From Prevotella sp. (GTDB lineage Bacteria > Bacteroidota > Bacteroidia > Bacteroidales > Bacteroidaceae), in the NCBI GenBank assembly GCA_017538105.1, contig JAFYJN010000040.1:1-64000 (forward strand): a stretch of 64,000 nucleotides of DNA. The letters are read 5' to 3'. Below, one piece after another: positions 35,801-42,895 of this stretch. Both the position numbers and the translations under genes were made by a program. Every line of letters starts with the position of its first letter. Positions within the stretch are counted from its first letter, which is position 1. The notes beneath the pieces are model-generated. The model saw only the letters and a list, made by a program, of their open reading frames with translations. It did not search any database and was not told the origin of the DNA.

Positions 35801-36149
35801 ATTTTGTCCGTATGAGGTAAGCGACCCCTGCTGTCAGCTGGGGCGTTTCCATTTTCAGGAAATGGAAATTGTTGTCATCGACGAGTTCACTGAACTGCTG
35901 TAGCTCGTAATTGTCGGCTCCGAAGGTGGCATCGAGTGTTGCTTCAGAGGCATCGAAAGGCAAGCAAATAAATTCCCACACACCTGGATAGAAGATTCGG
36001 TTAGTGAATGTGATGTTGCACGTCTGTCCCACGGTAAAGGGGTTGCTGTAACTATAGACGCTCGTTACATCAACCGTCACATTTGTCTGCGCCATTGCCA
36101 TGGAGTAGAATAACATGGTCAAGCATGTCAACGCAAAGTATTTTTTCAT
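32856..36149 (-). CDS. CotH-like secreted protein
   Basis: 1097 residues. Signal peptide KYFALTCLTMLFYSMAMAQ. The middle (about 230-640) is a CotH kinase-like domain: VRGNATAVPSKRAYRLKF, GYAERNWVLLANTFDHSML, NGDYRGTYQVTDHCDVG and FLGPIWDKDLAYSN, where the D of the WDKD motif is the expected metal ligand. Flanking segments at about 25-200 and 650-1000 are repeated, beta-rich, and similar to each other (WEFICLPFDASEATLDATFG versus WNALTLPFAPSLEQMKTAFG). It ends in YTIDGRRLMGIPTQKGIYI, a sorting-type tail. CotH homologues phosphorylate proteins; here substrate and role are unknown. Confidence 0.85.
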   Translation of the reverse strand: MKKYFALTCLTMLFYSMAMAQTNVTVDVTSVYSYSNPFTVGQTCNITFTNRIFYPGVWEFICLPFDASEATLDATFGADNYELQQFSELVDDNNFHFLKMETPQLTAGVAYLIRTKSRVTNPTFNNVTVTLNSDPTSFHGTENMALKGVIFSHNWDLANDGYYQMTEGMLKNIGWRYGGSVKATAAYVVSSNTTVVPKVTPEKTTFEGLVFQDDDPMFVKMANRIQLTNVPAMYIDIPDVTDLDTELTKDRDTGIALYHQATIKVVATDDTSSPYYLESFEETNPQDMEIKVRGNATAVPSKRAYRLKFASKKTSSTGKAKKHDLTGKGYAERNWVLLANTFDHSMLQNALSCEMSELVGLSFTPGNMYVDLVINGDYRGTYQVTDHCDVGSHRIDVDEDTGWYVEFQGNTGMLDQPMCFVDDLLMNIKNPEPADENDEAQCNAIINPIKEWFTTVWIPSFNANFTDPITGWRAYNDEETWVKFLVLTELTGDWDGLMTVKAYREADGKLFLGPIWDKDLAYSNFQSDTSDILVSENPNGSTLQGIVRKLYTDPMFIKKMKELLDRLIDEGLENKVHAFIDNTTAMIAQTWALNYTRWDVTHQEGMEAYYQWQNQEDYANNLKSWMSARIATLQQLINEKYEAACTPTDFTYDVTVSSTDAMSAKGDKLVNVTMTNRSFTKDAWNALTLPFAPSLEQMKTAFGDNYELREFTGVSEDGNKMLFLPVEDRLVAAGKPYLIKPSADVPATLTFDEVVLRNPVINYSLVNGVTVTYGDYSFSGMTLAENKAVDGSVLLIDTDGTTLKKPEKVNSYDTSAKVNGSMAFITKAEGAPNPIISFVAEEPVPEGVTLLDLLSEKTPYTIDEDMMVTSVTYKREFSSKTAGHRQCWFVPFDYIITDEDLDRCTFYRMHMFSAAADQEGVVQDENKVVMKIVEVSAGYTLKANKPYIIKPKTAGVYEFVAENATLKAMDMGSLKQVSTTINDYDFYGVYDFYSTSEAQQWFSLNTNGNLKWNEPNQRLGAYRWYIKSTFIGDDYANIAFVIDEENEGDETTAISNIAASDTMDGDGSFYTIDGRRLMGIPTQKGIYIQKGKKVVVK

Positions 36150-36195
36150 AGGATAGTAATAGGATTTATTGTTAGGTTATTTCGCAATCTTTATG

Positions 36196-36226
36196 CAAAG
36201 ATATGGTGAAAAATGGAAATGACAAA
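36196..36226 (-). promoter_or_regulatory. Promoter of the CotH-like gene
   Basis: Minus strand TTTG (36223-36226), 19 bp, TATCTTTG (36196-36203), full consensus, 46 bp before ATG. Confidence 0.82.
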
Positions 36227-36242
36227 GAAAAAGCAGGAATAA

Positions 36243-36274
36243 AATGAGGTTTAAAGAAGAACTCCAACCTCATT
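36243..36274 (-). terminator. Terminator of GH27 gene
   Basis: Stem AATGAGGTT/AACCTCATT with a 14-nt loop, followed by TTATT on the minus strand, 6 bp after the GH27 stop. Confidence 0.7.
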
Positions 36275-36279
36275 CTCAC

Positions 36280-37503
36280 CTATTTTATCAGTCGGTAAGC
36301 AATCACGTCACGGCTTTTGACAATGAGTTTTCTTTCTACCTTATTTTTCACCGAGGTCTTTCCTTCCAGTTTATGGCTCCATAGGTTATACACTTTATAT
36401 ACTATAGTATCGAAAGACGTGGACAATCCGCTCACGTCCTTGTCGATGAGATTGAAGTCCTGCCAATTCAGGTTACATATAATATCATGACGTGTGGGAT
36501 TCAGGATGGTGAAAGCCCAGTCGCCATCGGCCAACGGTTTGAACCAAAACTGCAGTCCGTCGCGGTCGGCATAATGGAGGCCCTGAATGCCGAGCGGATC
36601 CTGATCGATGGCTATCATATCCTTATTCATGATGATGATGCGCGTGGCCTCACTCATCGAGCGCAAGTCATTGCCGAGAATCAGCGGACTGGCCATCATG
36701 CACCACATCGTGAAATGGGCGCGGTCCTCGTTTTCCGTCATGCCATTGCCGACCTCCAACATATCAGGGTCGTTCCAATAACCTTTACCGGCATATTGGC
36801 GCAGTGTGTCGTTATACTGTATGCACTGCATCACGCCGAACTGGGTATATCCAGGGAATACACGCAGGGAGTCGAAATCGCACCAAATGTCAGGGGTGGT
36901 ACGCCAGGAATGGCCCACACTTCGAGCCCATGTCCAAGGTCGGCTACTACCCCACTCGCACATGCTGAGGAAGATGGGACGTCCTGCCGCGCGGAGTGCG
37001 TCACTGATAAGCTGGTATGCCCCTTGAGGATTGATGTTCGTGGTGTTGCACCAGTCGTATTTCAGATAGTCCACTCCCCATCGAGCATATTGAATGGCAT
37101 CCTGGTACTCGTGCCCTAACGAGCCGGGCATGCCCCCACACGTTTCCGTTCCTGCATCACTATAGATACCCAATTTGAGTCCCTTGGCATGTACATAATC
37201 GGCTACGGCCTTCATGCCGTTGGGGAACTTGACAGGATCGACTTGTATAAAACCATTTTCATCGCGCTGTCCATGCCAGCAGTCGTCGATATTGATATAG
37301 ACATAGCCAGCATCGCGCAGTCCACTCTCCACCATGGCATCGGCAATACCTTTGATGATATCTTGAGAGATATTTCCCTGGAACTTATTCCAAGTGCTCC
37401 ATCCCATCTGTGGCGTATCCGCCAAACCTTCCCACTTCTGTGCATTCGCAGGTGCTACCATCATCCAGACAGTCATCACCACCAATAAATGTTTTAATTT
37501 CAT
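36280..37503 (-). CDS. GH27 alpha-galactosidase-like glycosidase
   Basis: 407 residues. Signal peptide LLVVMTVWMMVAPANA. The GH27 (beta/alpha)8 barrel shows TPQMGWSTWNKF, YINIDDCW, LKLGIYSDAGTETC, nucleophile Asp150 in YLKYDWC, FLSMCEWG, and acid/base Asp205 in RTTPDI, followed by the C-terminal beta domain. All key residues are present. Predicted to release alpha-linked galactose (or the related N-acetylgalactosamine/arabinopyranose) outside the cytoplasm. No SusC/SusD genes adjoin, so it is not within a polysaccharide utilisation locus here. A -7 box TATTTTTG lies at 37523-37530 (minus). Confidence 0.9.
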   Translation of the reverse strand: MKLKHLLVVMTVWMMVAPANAQKWEGLADTPQMGWSTWNKFQGNISQDIIKGIADAMVESGLRDAGYVYINIDDCWHGQRDENGFIQVDPVKFPNGMKAVADYVHAKGLKLGIYSDAGTETCGGMPGSLGHEYQDAIQYARWGVDYLKYDWCNTTNINPQGAYQLISDALRAAGRPIFLSMCEWGSSRPWTWARSVGHSWRTTPDIWCDFDSLRVFPGYTQFGVMQCIQYNDTLRQYAGKGYWNDPDMLEVGNGMTENEDRAHFTMWCMMASPLILGNDLRSMSEATRIIIMNKDMIAIDQDPLGIQGLHYADRDGLQFWFKPLADGDWAFTILNPTRHDIICNLNWQDFNLIDKDVSGLSTSFDTIVYKVYNLWSHKLEGKTSVKNKVERKLIVKSRDVIAYRLIK

Positions 37504-37611
37504 AGTCGGTAGTTTTTTGGTGCAAAAATACTATTTATTTCCAAACTTATGAAGTATTAAAGGAAAAATGCGTTGAATGTGAAAAATAGTATGTATAGTG
37601 GGCAAAAAAGT

Positions 37612-37647
37612 AGCAGCTATAAGCTTCGGAAGAAGGATATAGCTGCT
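37612..37647 (-). terminator. Orphan terminator of a decayed gene
   Basis: Perfect 10-bp stem AGCAGCTATA/TATAGCTGCT with an inner GCTTC/GAAG pairing, followed by ACTTTTTTG on the minus strand. It lies directly behind the stop codon of the pseudogene fragment and is about 80% like the terminator at 42810-42843. Confidence 0.75.
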
Positions 37648-37657
37648 GTCGAGTTGA

Positions 37658-37936
37658 TTAATAATAGTCACAGTCGGTCGTTATCTGTTCGTTCTTATAG
37701 CTTATAGTTGGCTTGGCGCAAGGAGTTGCGCCTGAGCTGCCAGCCAATCCAACAACAACCTTAGATGTGCTCCACGGCATCATTGAGAACATGCAAAGTA
37801 ACATAATTTAGGATACGAACCAGAGAAAGCGTTAACATTTGTTGTCGGATACCTGTAAGCCAAGCAATATACATCATTCAAGTTAGAACAATTTGCGAAG
37901 GATTTTGGTTTGATTGTCTTGATGCCACTTCAAATG
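37658..37936 (-). pseudogene. BspA-like leucine-rich repeat protein, decayed 3' fragment
   Basis: On the minus strand, three pieces in different frames look like the end of a BspA-family surface protein. The first, starting about 37936, reads SGIKTIKPKSFANCSNLNDV, followed by a YCLAYRYPTTNVNAF stretch (LRR_5 repeat). After a shift comes YVTLHVLNDAVEHI, and after another KVVVGLAGSSGATPCAKP and PTISYKNEQITTDCDYY, stop at 37658. The PTISY segment also occurs in the secreted protein at 42896-44599. At least two frameshifts and the loss of everything upstream mark it as dead. An orphan terminator follows it. Confidence 0.7.
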
Positions 37937-38077
37937 AAGGCGGCTATTAGAACCATGCAGACAATAAACGGAGATTAACGGAGATTTCACTTTGGGAAAA
38001 AATATTGGTTTGTGATAAAAAGTGTGAAAATATTGCAAAAATTCATAGTTTATTAATTTTGTTTTATAGAAAACACC

Positions 38078-38085
38078 TATATTTG
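38078..38085 (+). promoter_or_regulatory. -7 box TATATTTG of the AAA ATPase gene
   Basis: TAnnTTTG 48 bp before the ATG; a TTTG at 38058-38061 has 16 bp spacing, shorter than normal. The stretch 37937-38077 is AT-rich, with nothing else recognised. Confidence 0.5.
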
Positions 38086-38133
38086 TAAACCAAACTTAAT
38101 AAAATCACGTAATTCATATTTAATATAATTTAT

Positions 38134-39402
38134 ATGAGTATTAGTAAAGATGTCATAAAACAGTGTCTAATCAGTAAGCAGCGTGAAGTGGATGAGGCAG
38201 TGATAATACCCCGGCCCATTGACTTTGAAGAGAACGGCAACTATGTGATTGTTGGCGTGAGACATGCGGGTAAATCGTACCTATTGTATCAACGTGTTCG
38301 TCAGCTGCAGGCTGAAGGAAAGGGTTGGGACGAGATTCTGTTTGTGGACTTTGAGGATGAACGTCTGGCGGAGTTTCAGACCGAAGATTTCAACAGTCTG
38401 CTGGAGGCTCATCTGGAACTGTATGGCAAGAAGCCTGTAGTGTTCTTGGACGAGGTGCAGAACATTCCGCACTGGGATAAGTTTGTGCGGAGATTGACTG
38501 ATGCGAAATACAGGGTTTATGTGACGGGCAGTAATGCTAAGATGCTGAGCAAGGAGGTAGCCACTACGCTGGGCGGACGGTTCTTTATCTATGATGCGTA
38601 CCCATATTCATTCAAAGAATATCTGGCAGCGCAGCAGGTGGAACTGAAAGAGCATTGGGAATATGACACGATACAGAGGAGCGAGGTGAAGCGACATTTG
38701 AACGAATACTTCTATTACGGTGGTCTGCCGGAGATCCTGTCGTTTAAGAATAAGCGAGCCATGCTGTCGAGCTTGTATCAGAAAATCTATTTAGGTGACA
38801 TCTGCGCTCGAAACAACATTAAGAACGACAGGGTGCTGAACATCCTGATTAAGAAGATGGCAGAAAGTGTGAAGCAGCCGCTGTCGTATAACAGGCTGAA
38901 AAACGTGATAGTGGCAACTGGTTCGCCCATCAGCGTACCTACTACGATAGACTATGCAGATTACGCTTCTGACAGTTGGCTGATATTGCCCATGGAGAAC
39001 GAGGTGGGGAAACTGACGGAAAAGGAGATGCAGAAGAAGTACTACTTCGTTGACAACGGTCTGCTGAACCTGTTTTTGATGAACTCAGAGACATCGCTGC
39101 TGGAGAATATGGTGGCGGTGGAACTGTGCAGGCGGTTTGGCAAGAAAAATGTGTTTTTCCTGAACGCAGAAAAGGAAATAGACTTCATAGTGCCTGACGA
39201 AGAACTGGCTATTCAGGTGTCGTATAGCATCAAGGAGGAGGCCACTTACAACAGGGAGGTGCCGCCATTGGTGAAGTATGCCAAGGCGCACGAGGACTGG
39301 AAGTGCCTACTGATTACATACGATGAGGAGGGTACGGAAGAGGGGATACCCGTTGTGCCAGTATGGAAGTGGCTGACCAGGATGCCTTTGAGAAACTGCT
39401 GA
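38134..39402 (+). CDS. AAA ATPase with DUF4143 domain
   Basis: 422 residues of the AAA_14/DUF4143 class. P-loop VGVRHAGKSYLLYQ, Walker B PVVFLDEVQNI, sensor-like VYVTGSNAKML and the GGRF...YPYSFKEYL segment in the N-terminal half; the C-terminal DUF4143 part ends in a nuclease-like core (KEIDFIVPDEELAIQVSYS, matching the E-D...Q-x-K pattern of restriction-like folds). This family is common and highly variable in Bacteroidetes accessory DNA; its biological role is not established. The SIR2-like gene follows after 55 bp in the same direction, so they may be co-transcribed. Confidence 0.85.
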   Translation: MSISKDVIKQCLISKQREVDEAVIIPRPIDFEENGNYVIVGVRHAGKSYLLYQRVRQLQAEGKGWDEILFVDFEDERLAEFQTEDFNSLLEAHLELYGKKPVVFLDEVQNIPHWDKFVRRLTDAKYRVYVTGSNAKMLSKEVATTLGGRFFIYDAYPYSFKEYLAAQQVELKEHWEYDTIQRSEVKRHLNEYFYYGGLPEILSFKNKRAMLSSLYQKIYLGDICARNNIKNDRVLNILIKKMAESVKQPLSYNRLKNVIVATGSPISVPTTIDYADYASDSWLILPMENEVGKLTEKEMQKKYYFVDNGLLNLFLMNSETSLLENMVAVELCRRFGKKNVFFLNAEKEIDFIVPDEELAIQVSYSIKEEATYNREVPPLVKYAKAHEDWKCLLITYDEEGTEEGIPVVPVWKWLTRMPLRNC

Positions 39403-39457
39403 CATTGTGCGAAAAATGTGAGAGAGTGTATCAGTATGCGTAGGCAAGGATAAGGTG

Positions 39458-40741
39458 ATGGGCAATGGAATAACGATTATAGTCGGTGCCGGTGCCGTTC
39501 TGGATTTTGATCACAAGGGCATATTTCCATCTGTGAAGAATATTACAGATGAGGTGCTTAAACTGAGTATCCAGAAAGTTGCTGGAGGTGAAAGACCACT
39601 CTTGCGTGAGTTATATGACCATATTGTTAGGAAATTGAACCTAGTAGGACGACTAGAGGTTAATCGCTATATTCCACCACAATTAAATTTTGAGAGCTTA
39701 TTGCATGTCATAGAGATGTGCATTTCATATAGTAGCTGCTGGAATAAGGAATATATATCATGGCTTGCGCTTCCAGAATTCGGAACCTTAATTCAACCAG
39801 ACGATTTCCTGAAAGATATTCAGACGTATGATTACATCAGGGGTGCATACGAATTACAAAAGACTGTAATGAGTATTGTTAATCAATACGATACTTCTTT
39901 TTGTGAGGATAAGTTAGCGGAACAATGGTATCGAGATTTTTGGAAATCCTTGTCAGGGAAATCTAATATCTTCAATCTGAATTATGACAATACGATAGAG
40001 AACAGTCTAGGTGAGTATGAGGATGGTTTCCCTCCAATCAAAGAAGGAGAGGAATATAGTCGCTTTTCTGCAAAACGTTATTATAATAACCAAAGAGGAG
40101 TCTCAACAATAGCACATCTTCATGGCCAGATATTGTTCAGCGAAGCAAGGGAATACCCGTTAGATTATAGCATTCGGGACTTGGTAAAGAACAAAGATTA
40201 TCAGACCGCTTGTAAGAATAGGATTGGAGGGCAGTTCCCGCCTTCTAATCAGGCGAAAGAAGAATATTTACAACCGGTCATTGTGTCTGGTTCGAGGAAA
40301 ACAGAGAAGATGACGTTTGCTCCCAATAACGTCTATCTGTCAGACATAGCGAGAAAGGTGGTTGAGAACAATCGTCTAATGGTTATCGGGTATTCATTTG
40401 GTGACTTATATCTGAATGAGATTCTTGGACTTGGTATGGACGCACATGGGGATGATTTCAGGGTGGTTATAATTGATAAGTTCCCCTCCTATGTTAACTC
40501 GTATAATTCGTTATTCCATCACATTGCTCATAGATGTAATCCACAAGAATACACTTTTGTTTCAAGGCTTGCTAAGGATGGGCTGTTTGTTGAAGTTGGG
40601 CAGAAGGAATATCCTATTATTTTTGAAGACTATTATACGCCTGTGGTTTCAAGGAATGGGAAGTTGATGATGTATATAGGTGGATTCAAGGATGCGGTTG
40701 TTAACCATAAAGAAACGATATTGGGGGTTCTTGGAGTGTAA
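39458..40741 (+). CDS. SIR2-like protein (possible defence effector)
   Basis: About 427 residues from ATG 39458 (a GTG at 39455 adds one). SIR2-like motifs in order: ITIIVGAGAVLDFD (glycine-rich NAD-binding loop, near residue 10), FNLNYDNTIE (about 173-182, the TxNYD-type segment), IAHLHGQI (about 219-226, catalytic-type His) and MVIGYSFGDLYLNEI (about 309-323). This SIR2_2-like set occurs in anti-phage NADases such as Dsr-type proteins. Base composition is clearly more AT-rich than neighbours, suggesting transfer. No partner domain (TIR, MACRO, HEPN) is fused. Defence function is inference. Confidence 0.75.
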   Translation: MGNGITIIVGAGAVLDFDHKGIFPSVKNITDEVLKLSIQKVAGGERPLLRELYDHIVRKLNLVGRLEVNRYIPPQLNFESLLHVIEMCISYSSCWNKEYISWLALPEFGTLIQPDDFLKDIQTYDYIRGAYELQKTVMSIVNQYDTSFCEDKLAEQWYRDFWKSLSGKSNIFNLNYDNTIENSLGEYEDGFPPIKEGEEYSRFSAKRYYNNQRGVSTIAHLHGQILFSEAREYPLDYSIRDLVKNKDYQTACKNRIGGQFPPSNQAKEEYLQPVIVSGSRKTEKMTFAPNNVYLSDIARKVVENNRLMVIGYSFGDLYLNEILGLGMDAHGDDFRVVIIDKFPSYVNSYNSLFHHIAHRCNPQEYTFVSRLAKDGLFVEVGQKEYPIIFEDYYTPVVSRNGKLMMYIGGFKDAVVNHKETILGVLGV

Positions 40742-40756
40742 TTAGGTTGTAAATTG

Positions 40757-40770
40757 AACTGGGCCCAGTT
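40757..40770. terminator. Bidirectional terminator (14-bp palindrome)
   Basis: AACTGGGCCCAGTT, flanked by TTTATTTTAC on one side and a GTAAATT sequence on the other that can extend the stem; lies between the convergent SIR2-like and retropepsin genes. Confidence 0.6.
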
Positions 40771-40805
40771 TATTTTACACCCTCATGAGTGCTAACATTT
40801 GGTAT

Positions 40806-41939
40806 TTATCGAAATGCTTCTGAATTCGGGTCTAATCCTGCATCATTAAACAATTTTGTTGCATATTTGTTGCCAGCTCTTGCCATAGCAGCTACTTCTA
40901 ATAAAAAACCATCCGTAGACCATGCCCCAGAGCGTTCGTTACTTAAGAATAATCTATATAAGACATAATCAATTTCATCACATCTATAAGACTTTTCTTT
41001 CTTTTTTAATCTATTCTTACTGTCTCTTTGTAAATATGCTATATCCACATTATGAATTTCAGCAAAGATATTAGCTGTTATTCGGTAATAATTTGCCGCT
41101 TCTGAATAATTATCCATAATAAAATAGCAGTCCGCAATTTTCCTCAAATTCCAAAGCCATTTTTCTTTTTCTTTCTGTATTCTCTGACATGACAATTCAA
41201 AATAACTAATAGCGTCATTATATTTTTCTAAACTAATACATACATGTGCATAAAGTCGGTATATATCTACTTGATTTTTACGAAAATAGCTATAGTCTTC
41301 TATTGTTTTTAAAATTTGCTCAGCTTTTAATGGTTCTTCATTAAGGTAATAAGCTTCCGCGAACAAATATTTTCCATAATCCGACAATCTTCCTAACGCA
41401 TATAATTGAGAGTACTTCTCAATTGCTACTCCATATAATTGGTCATCAGATGCTTGGAAGGCCTCTTGAAACAATTTGTCTATCTTATTTTCATCCATTT
41501 GTCCACCATTCTTAATCGTTAACATATTTCCATTTATTTCTATAGCTCCTAATTGTTGAATGGCAGATTGTCCCATTAGCAATGGAGCATTTTGGCCTTC
41601 TACAACTACGGCGCGTACATTGTATAGATGTGTACCATTTATTTCTATATCTTTGATGTTTATTTCTACATGATTTACGATTCTTCCATCTGCAACAGAA
41701 GAAGAACCAGAACCTATAATGTCATTTTCATCGAGATAACCATTGTCATAAAGATATTCTGCCATAGCCATGGACAGGCAAACACTACTAGCGCCTGTAT
41801 CAAAGATAAATTTCATCTTCGCTCCATTAACAGTACATGGAATCCTGAAGACTCCATTATATTCTTCCATTTGAATAACGATTTGTGCGTATGATGATAC
41901 ACATATAAACAACGAAGCTATAAATAAAAGTCTTTTCAT
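40806..41939 (-). CDS. Secreted retropepsin-like aspartic protease with TPR-like C-terminus
   Basis: About 377 residues from ATG 41939. Signal peptide KRLLFIASLFICVSSYAQ. Residues 25-140 form a clan-AA aspartic protease: FIFDTGASSVCLS (DTG at 47-49) and the later GAIEINGNML region; the single DTG implies a homodimer. Residues 150-350 are helical repeats rich in YF-A-Y, like TPRs (SQLYALGRLSDYGKYLFAEA). AT-rich like the SIR2-like gene, so part of the same acquired stretch. Family known in Bacteroidetes; the substrate is unknown. Confidence 0.8.
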   Translation of the reverse strand: MKRLLFIASLFICVSSYAQIVIQMEEYNGVFRIPCTVNGAKMKFIFDTGASSVCLSMAMAEYLYDNGYLDENDIIGSGSSSVADGRIVNHVEINIKDIEINGTHLYNVRAVVVEGQNAPLLMGQSAIQQLGAIEINGNMLTIKNGGQMDENKIDKLFQEAFQASDDQLYGVAIEKYSQLYALGRLSDYGKYLFAEAYYLNEEPLKAEQILKTIEDYSYFRKNQVDIYRLYAHVCISLEKYNDAISYFELSCQRIQKEKEKWLWNLRKIADCYFIMDNYSEAANYYRITANIFAEIHNVDIAYLQRDSKNRLKKKEKSYRCDEIDYVLYRLFLSNERSGAWSTDGFLLEVAAMARAGNKYATKLFNDAGLDPNSEAFR

Positions 41940-42010
41940 TTCGCAGCATACTACAATTCCCATGACACCCCAGTTCAGAATTTGATTTTGTTTCGGTTAA
42001 CCACATAACG

Positions 42011-42335
42011 AAAAACGTGGGTATCCACATCTGCCCGTCCGCTATCCGAGGCCTACCACAGCCCAGCTTACTGACGAACAAAGTGACACCCACGCATCTG
42101 CATTGCTGATATACCCCGTTAGTGTGCTATGAAGGCATGGTTAGCCCTCTAGCACACAACGGGACATGATTACAGCATACCCGTGGCATCAACTCAGCAT
42201 TGTCTTTGGTAAGCTATCGAATGTGGTAGTTTCGGTATAGCCAATCGACAAAGCATCGTGTGACGCTTTTCCATTATGTAGTGCTTGCTCAGAAGGTATA
42301 TGTTCCACGATAGGAACACCATGTTGGGCAATGCT
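42011..42335 (-). ncRNA. Unassigned structured RNA of about 325 nt
   Basis: A full consensus promoter (42339-42370) starts it and a terminator-like end stops it: CGTGGGT (42088-42094) pairs with ACCCACG (42016-42022), followed by TTTTT. Inside are many stable helices: a 14-15 bp hairpin with one bulge (arms 42114-42129 and 42150-42163), TGTTCC/GGAACA, AAAGCGTC/GATGCTTT with loop ACAC, TGCTG/CAGCA, and a long-range AGCATTG/CAATGCT helix closing a 5' domain. No ORF longer than about 40 codons runs from the start of the RNA. I tried tmRNA, RNase P, SRP, 6S and group I/II introns from memory and saw none of their conserved cores. Confidence 0.65.
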
Positions 42336-42338
42336 TTG

Positions 42339-42370
42339 CAAATATAATGCATTTTTCGGAATAATCCAAA
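42339..42370 (-). promoter_or_regulatory. Promoter of the unassigned structured RNA
   Basis: Minus strand TTTG (42367-42370), 20 bp, TATATTTG (42339-42346). Full match with correct spacing; the RNA start is expected about 4 nt after the box. Confidence 0.8.
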
Positions 42371-42415
42371 AAAGGGGGAGTTTTTTTTGGAAAAGGAGGG
42401 GAAAGCCACCCCAGG

Positions 42416-42790
42416 GAAGATTAAAAAATTAAAAGATTAAAAGACTTAAAAAGAGGTTGGAACATGGAAGATTATAAAATGAAAAAATTAGAAGATTAAA
42501 AGATAAATAAAAAAGAGGTTGGGAAATGGAAGATTATATAATTAAAAGATTAAAAGATTAAAAAAGAGGTTGGGAAATGGAAGATTATAAAATTAAAAGA
42601 TTAAAAGATTAAAAAAGAGGTTGGGACATTATTTGACATACCACCCCTGACTTGAAGATTTTGTCCGCTTAAGGACTATATCGCCTTTGGGAAAGAAGGG
42701 GAAAGGCAGATTGAGTAGAAAAGGAGGGGAAAAGGGGAAAAGGAGGGGGGACTGATTGAGAAGAGGGAAAGGTAGATTGATTTGGAAAAG
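42416..42790. repeat. Composite intergenic repeat, copy 2, with tandem units
   Basis: ATTAAAAG octamers alternate with AAAAAGAGGTTGGG(AAATGGAAGATTATA) modules four times (42420-42625), then the blocks shared with 12604-12810: ATACCACCCCT, ACTTGAAG, TTTTGTCCGCTTAAGGACTA, ATCGCCTTTGG, and ACTGATTGA. Purine-rich GGAAAAGGAGGGG units fill the rest. No coding frame. Confidence 0.7.
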
Positions 42791-42809
42791 GAAGGAATAA
42801 AAAAGAACT

Positions 42810-42843
42810 GCAGCTATAGGCTTCAGATGAAGGATACAGCTGC
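42810..42843 (-). terminator. Terminator of the secreted-protein gene at 42896
   Basis: Minus strand stem GCAGCTGTA/TATAGCTGC (one G-T wobble) with inner CTTC/GAAG, followed by AGTTCTTTTTTATT. Very similar to the orphan terminator at 37612-37647. Confidence 0.75.
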
Positions 42844-42895
42844 TGTTGGTGAGTTAGTTTTTATTGGTAAAAGTGATTTAGAAAAGATTGTGTAA

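Noticed and set aside
42194-42409. 71-codon minus-strand frame at the start of the ncRNA
   Set aside because: It begins upstream of the predicted transcription start and overlaps strong RNA helices; the part after the start site is about 40 codons with no fold-like pattern.
42416-42640. CRISPR-like repeated units
   Set aside because: Units are short, degenerate and not separated by unique spacers of constant length; no cas genes.
37612-42843. Attachment sites of an integrative element
   Set aside because: The repeated hairpins are intrinsic terminators and no integrase, transposase or tRNA target is near.
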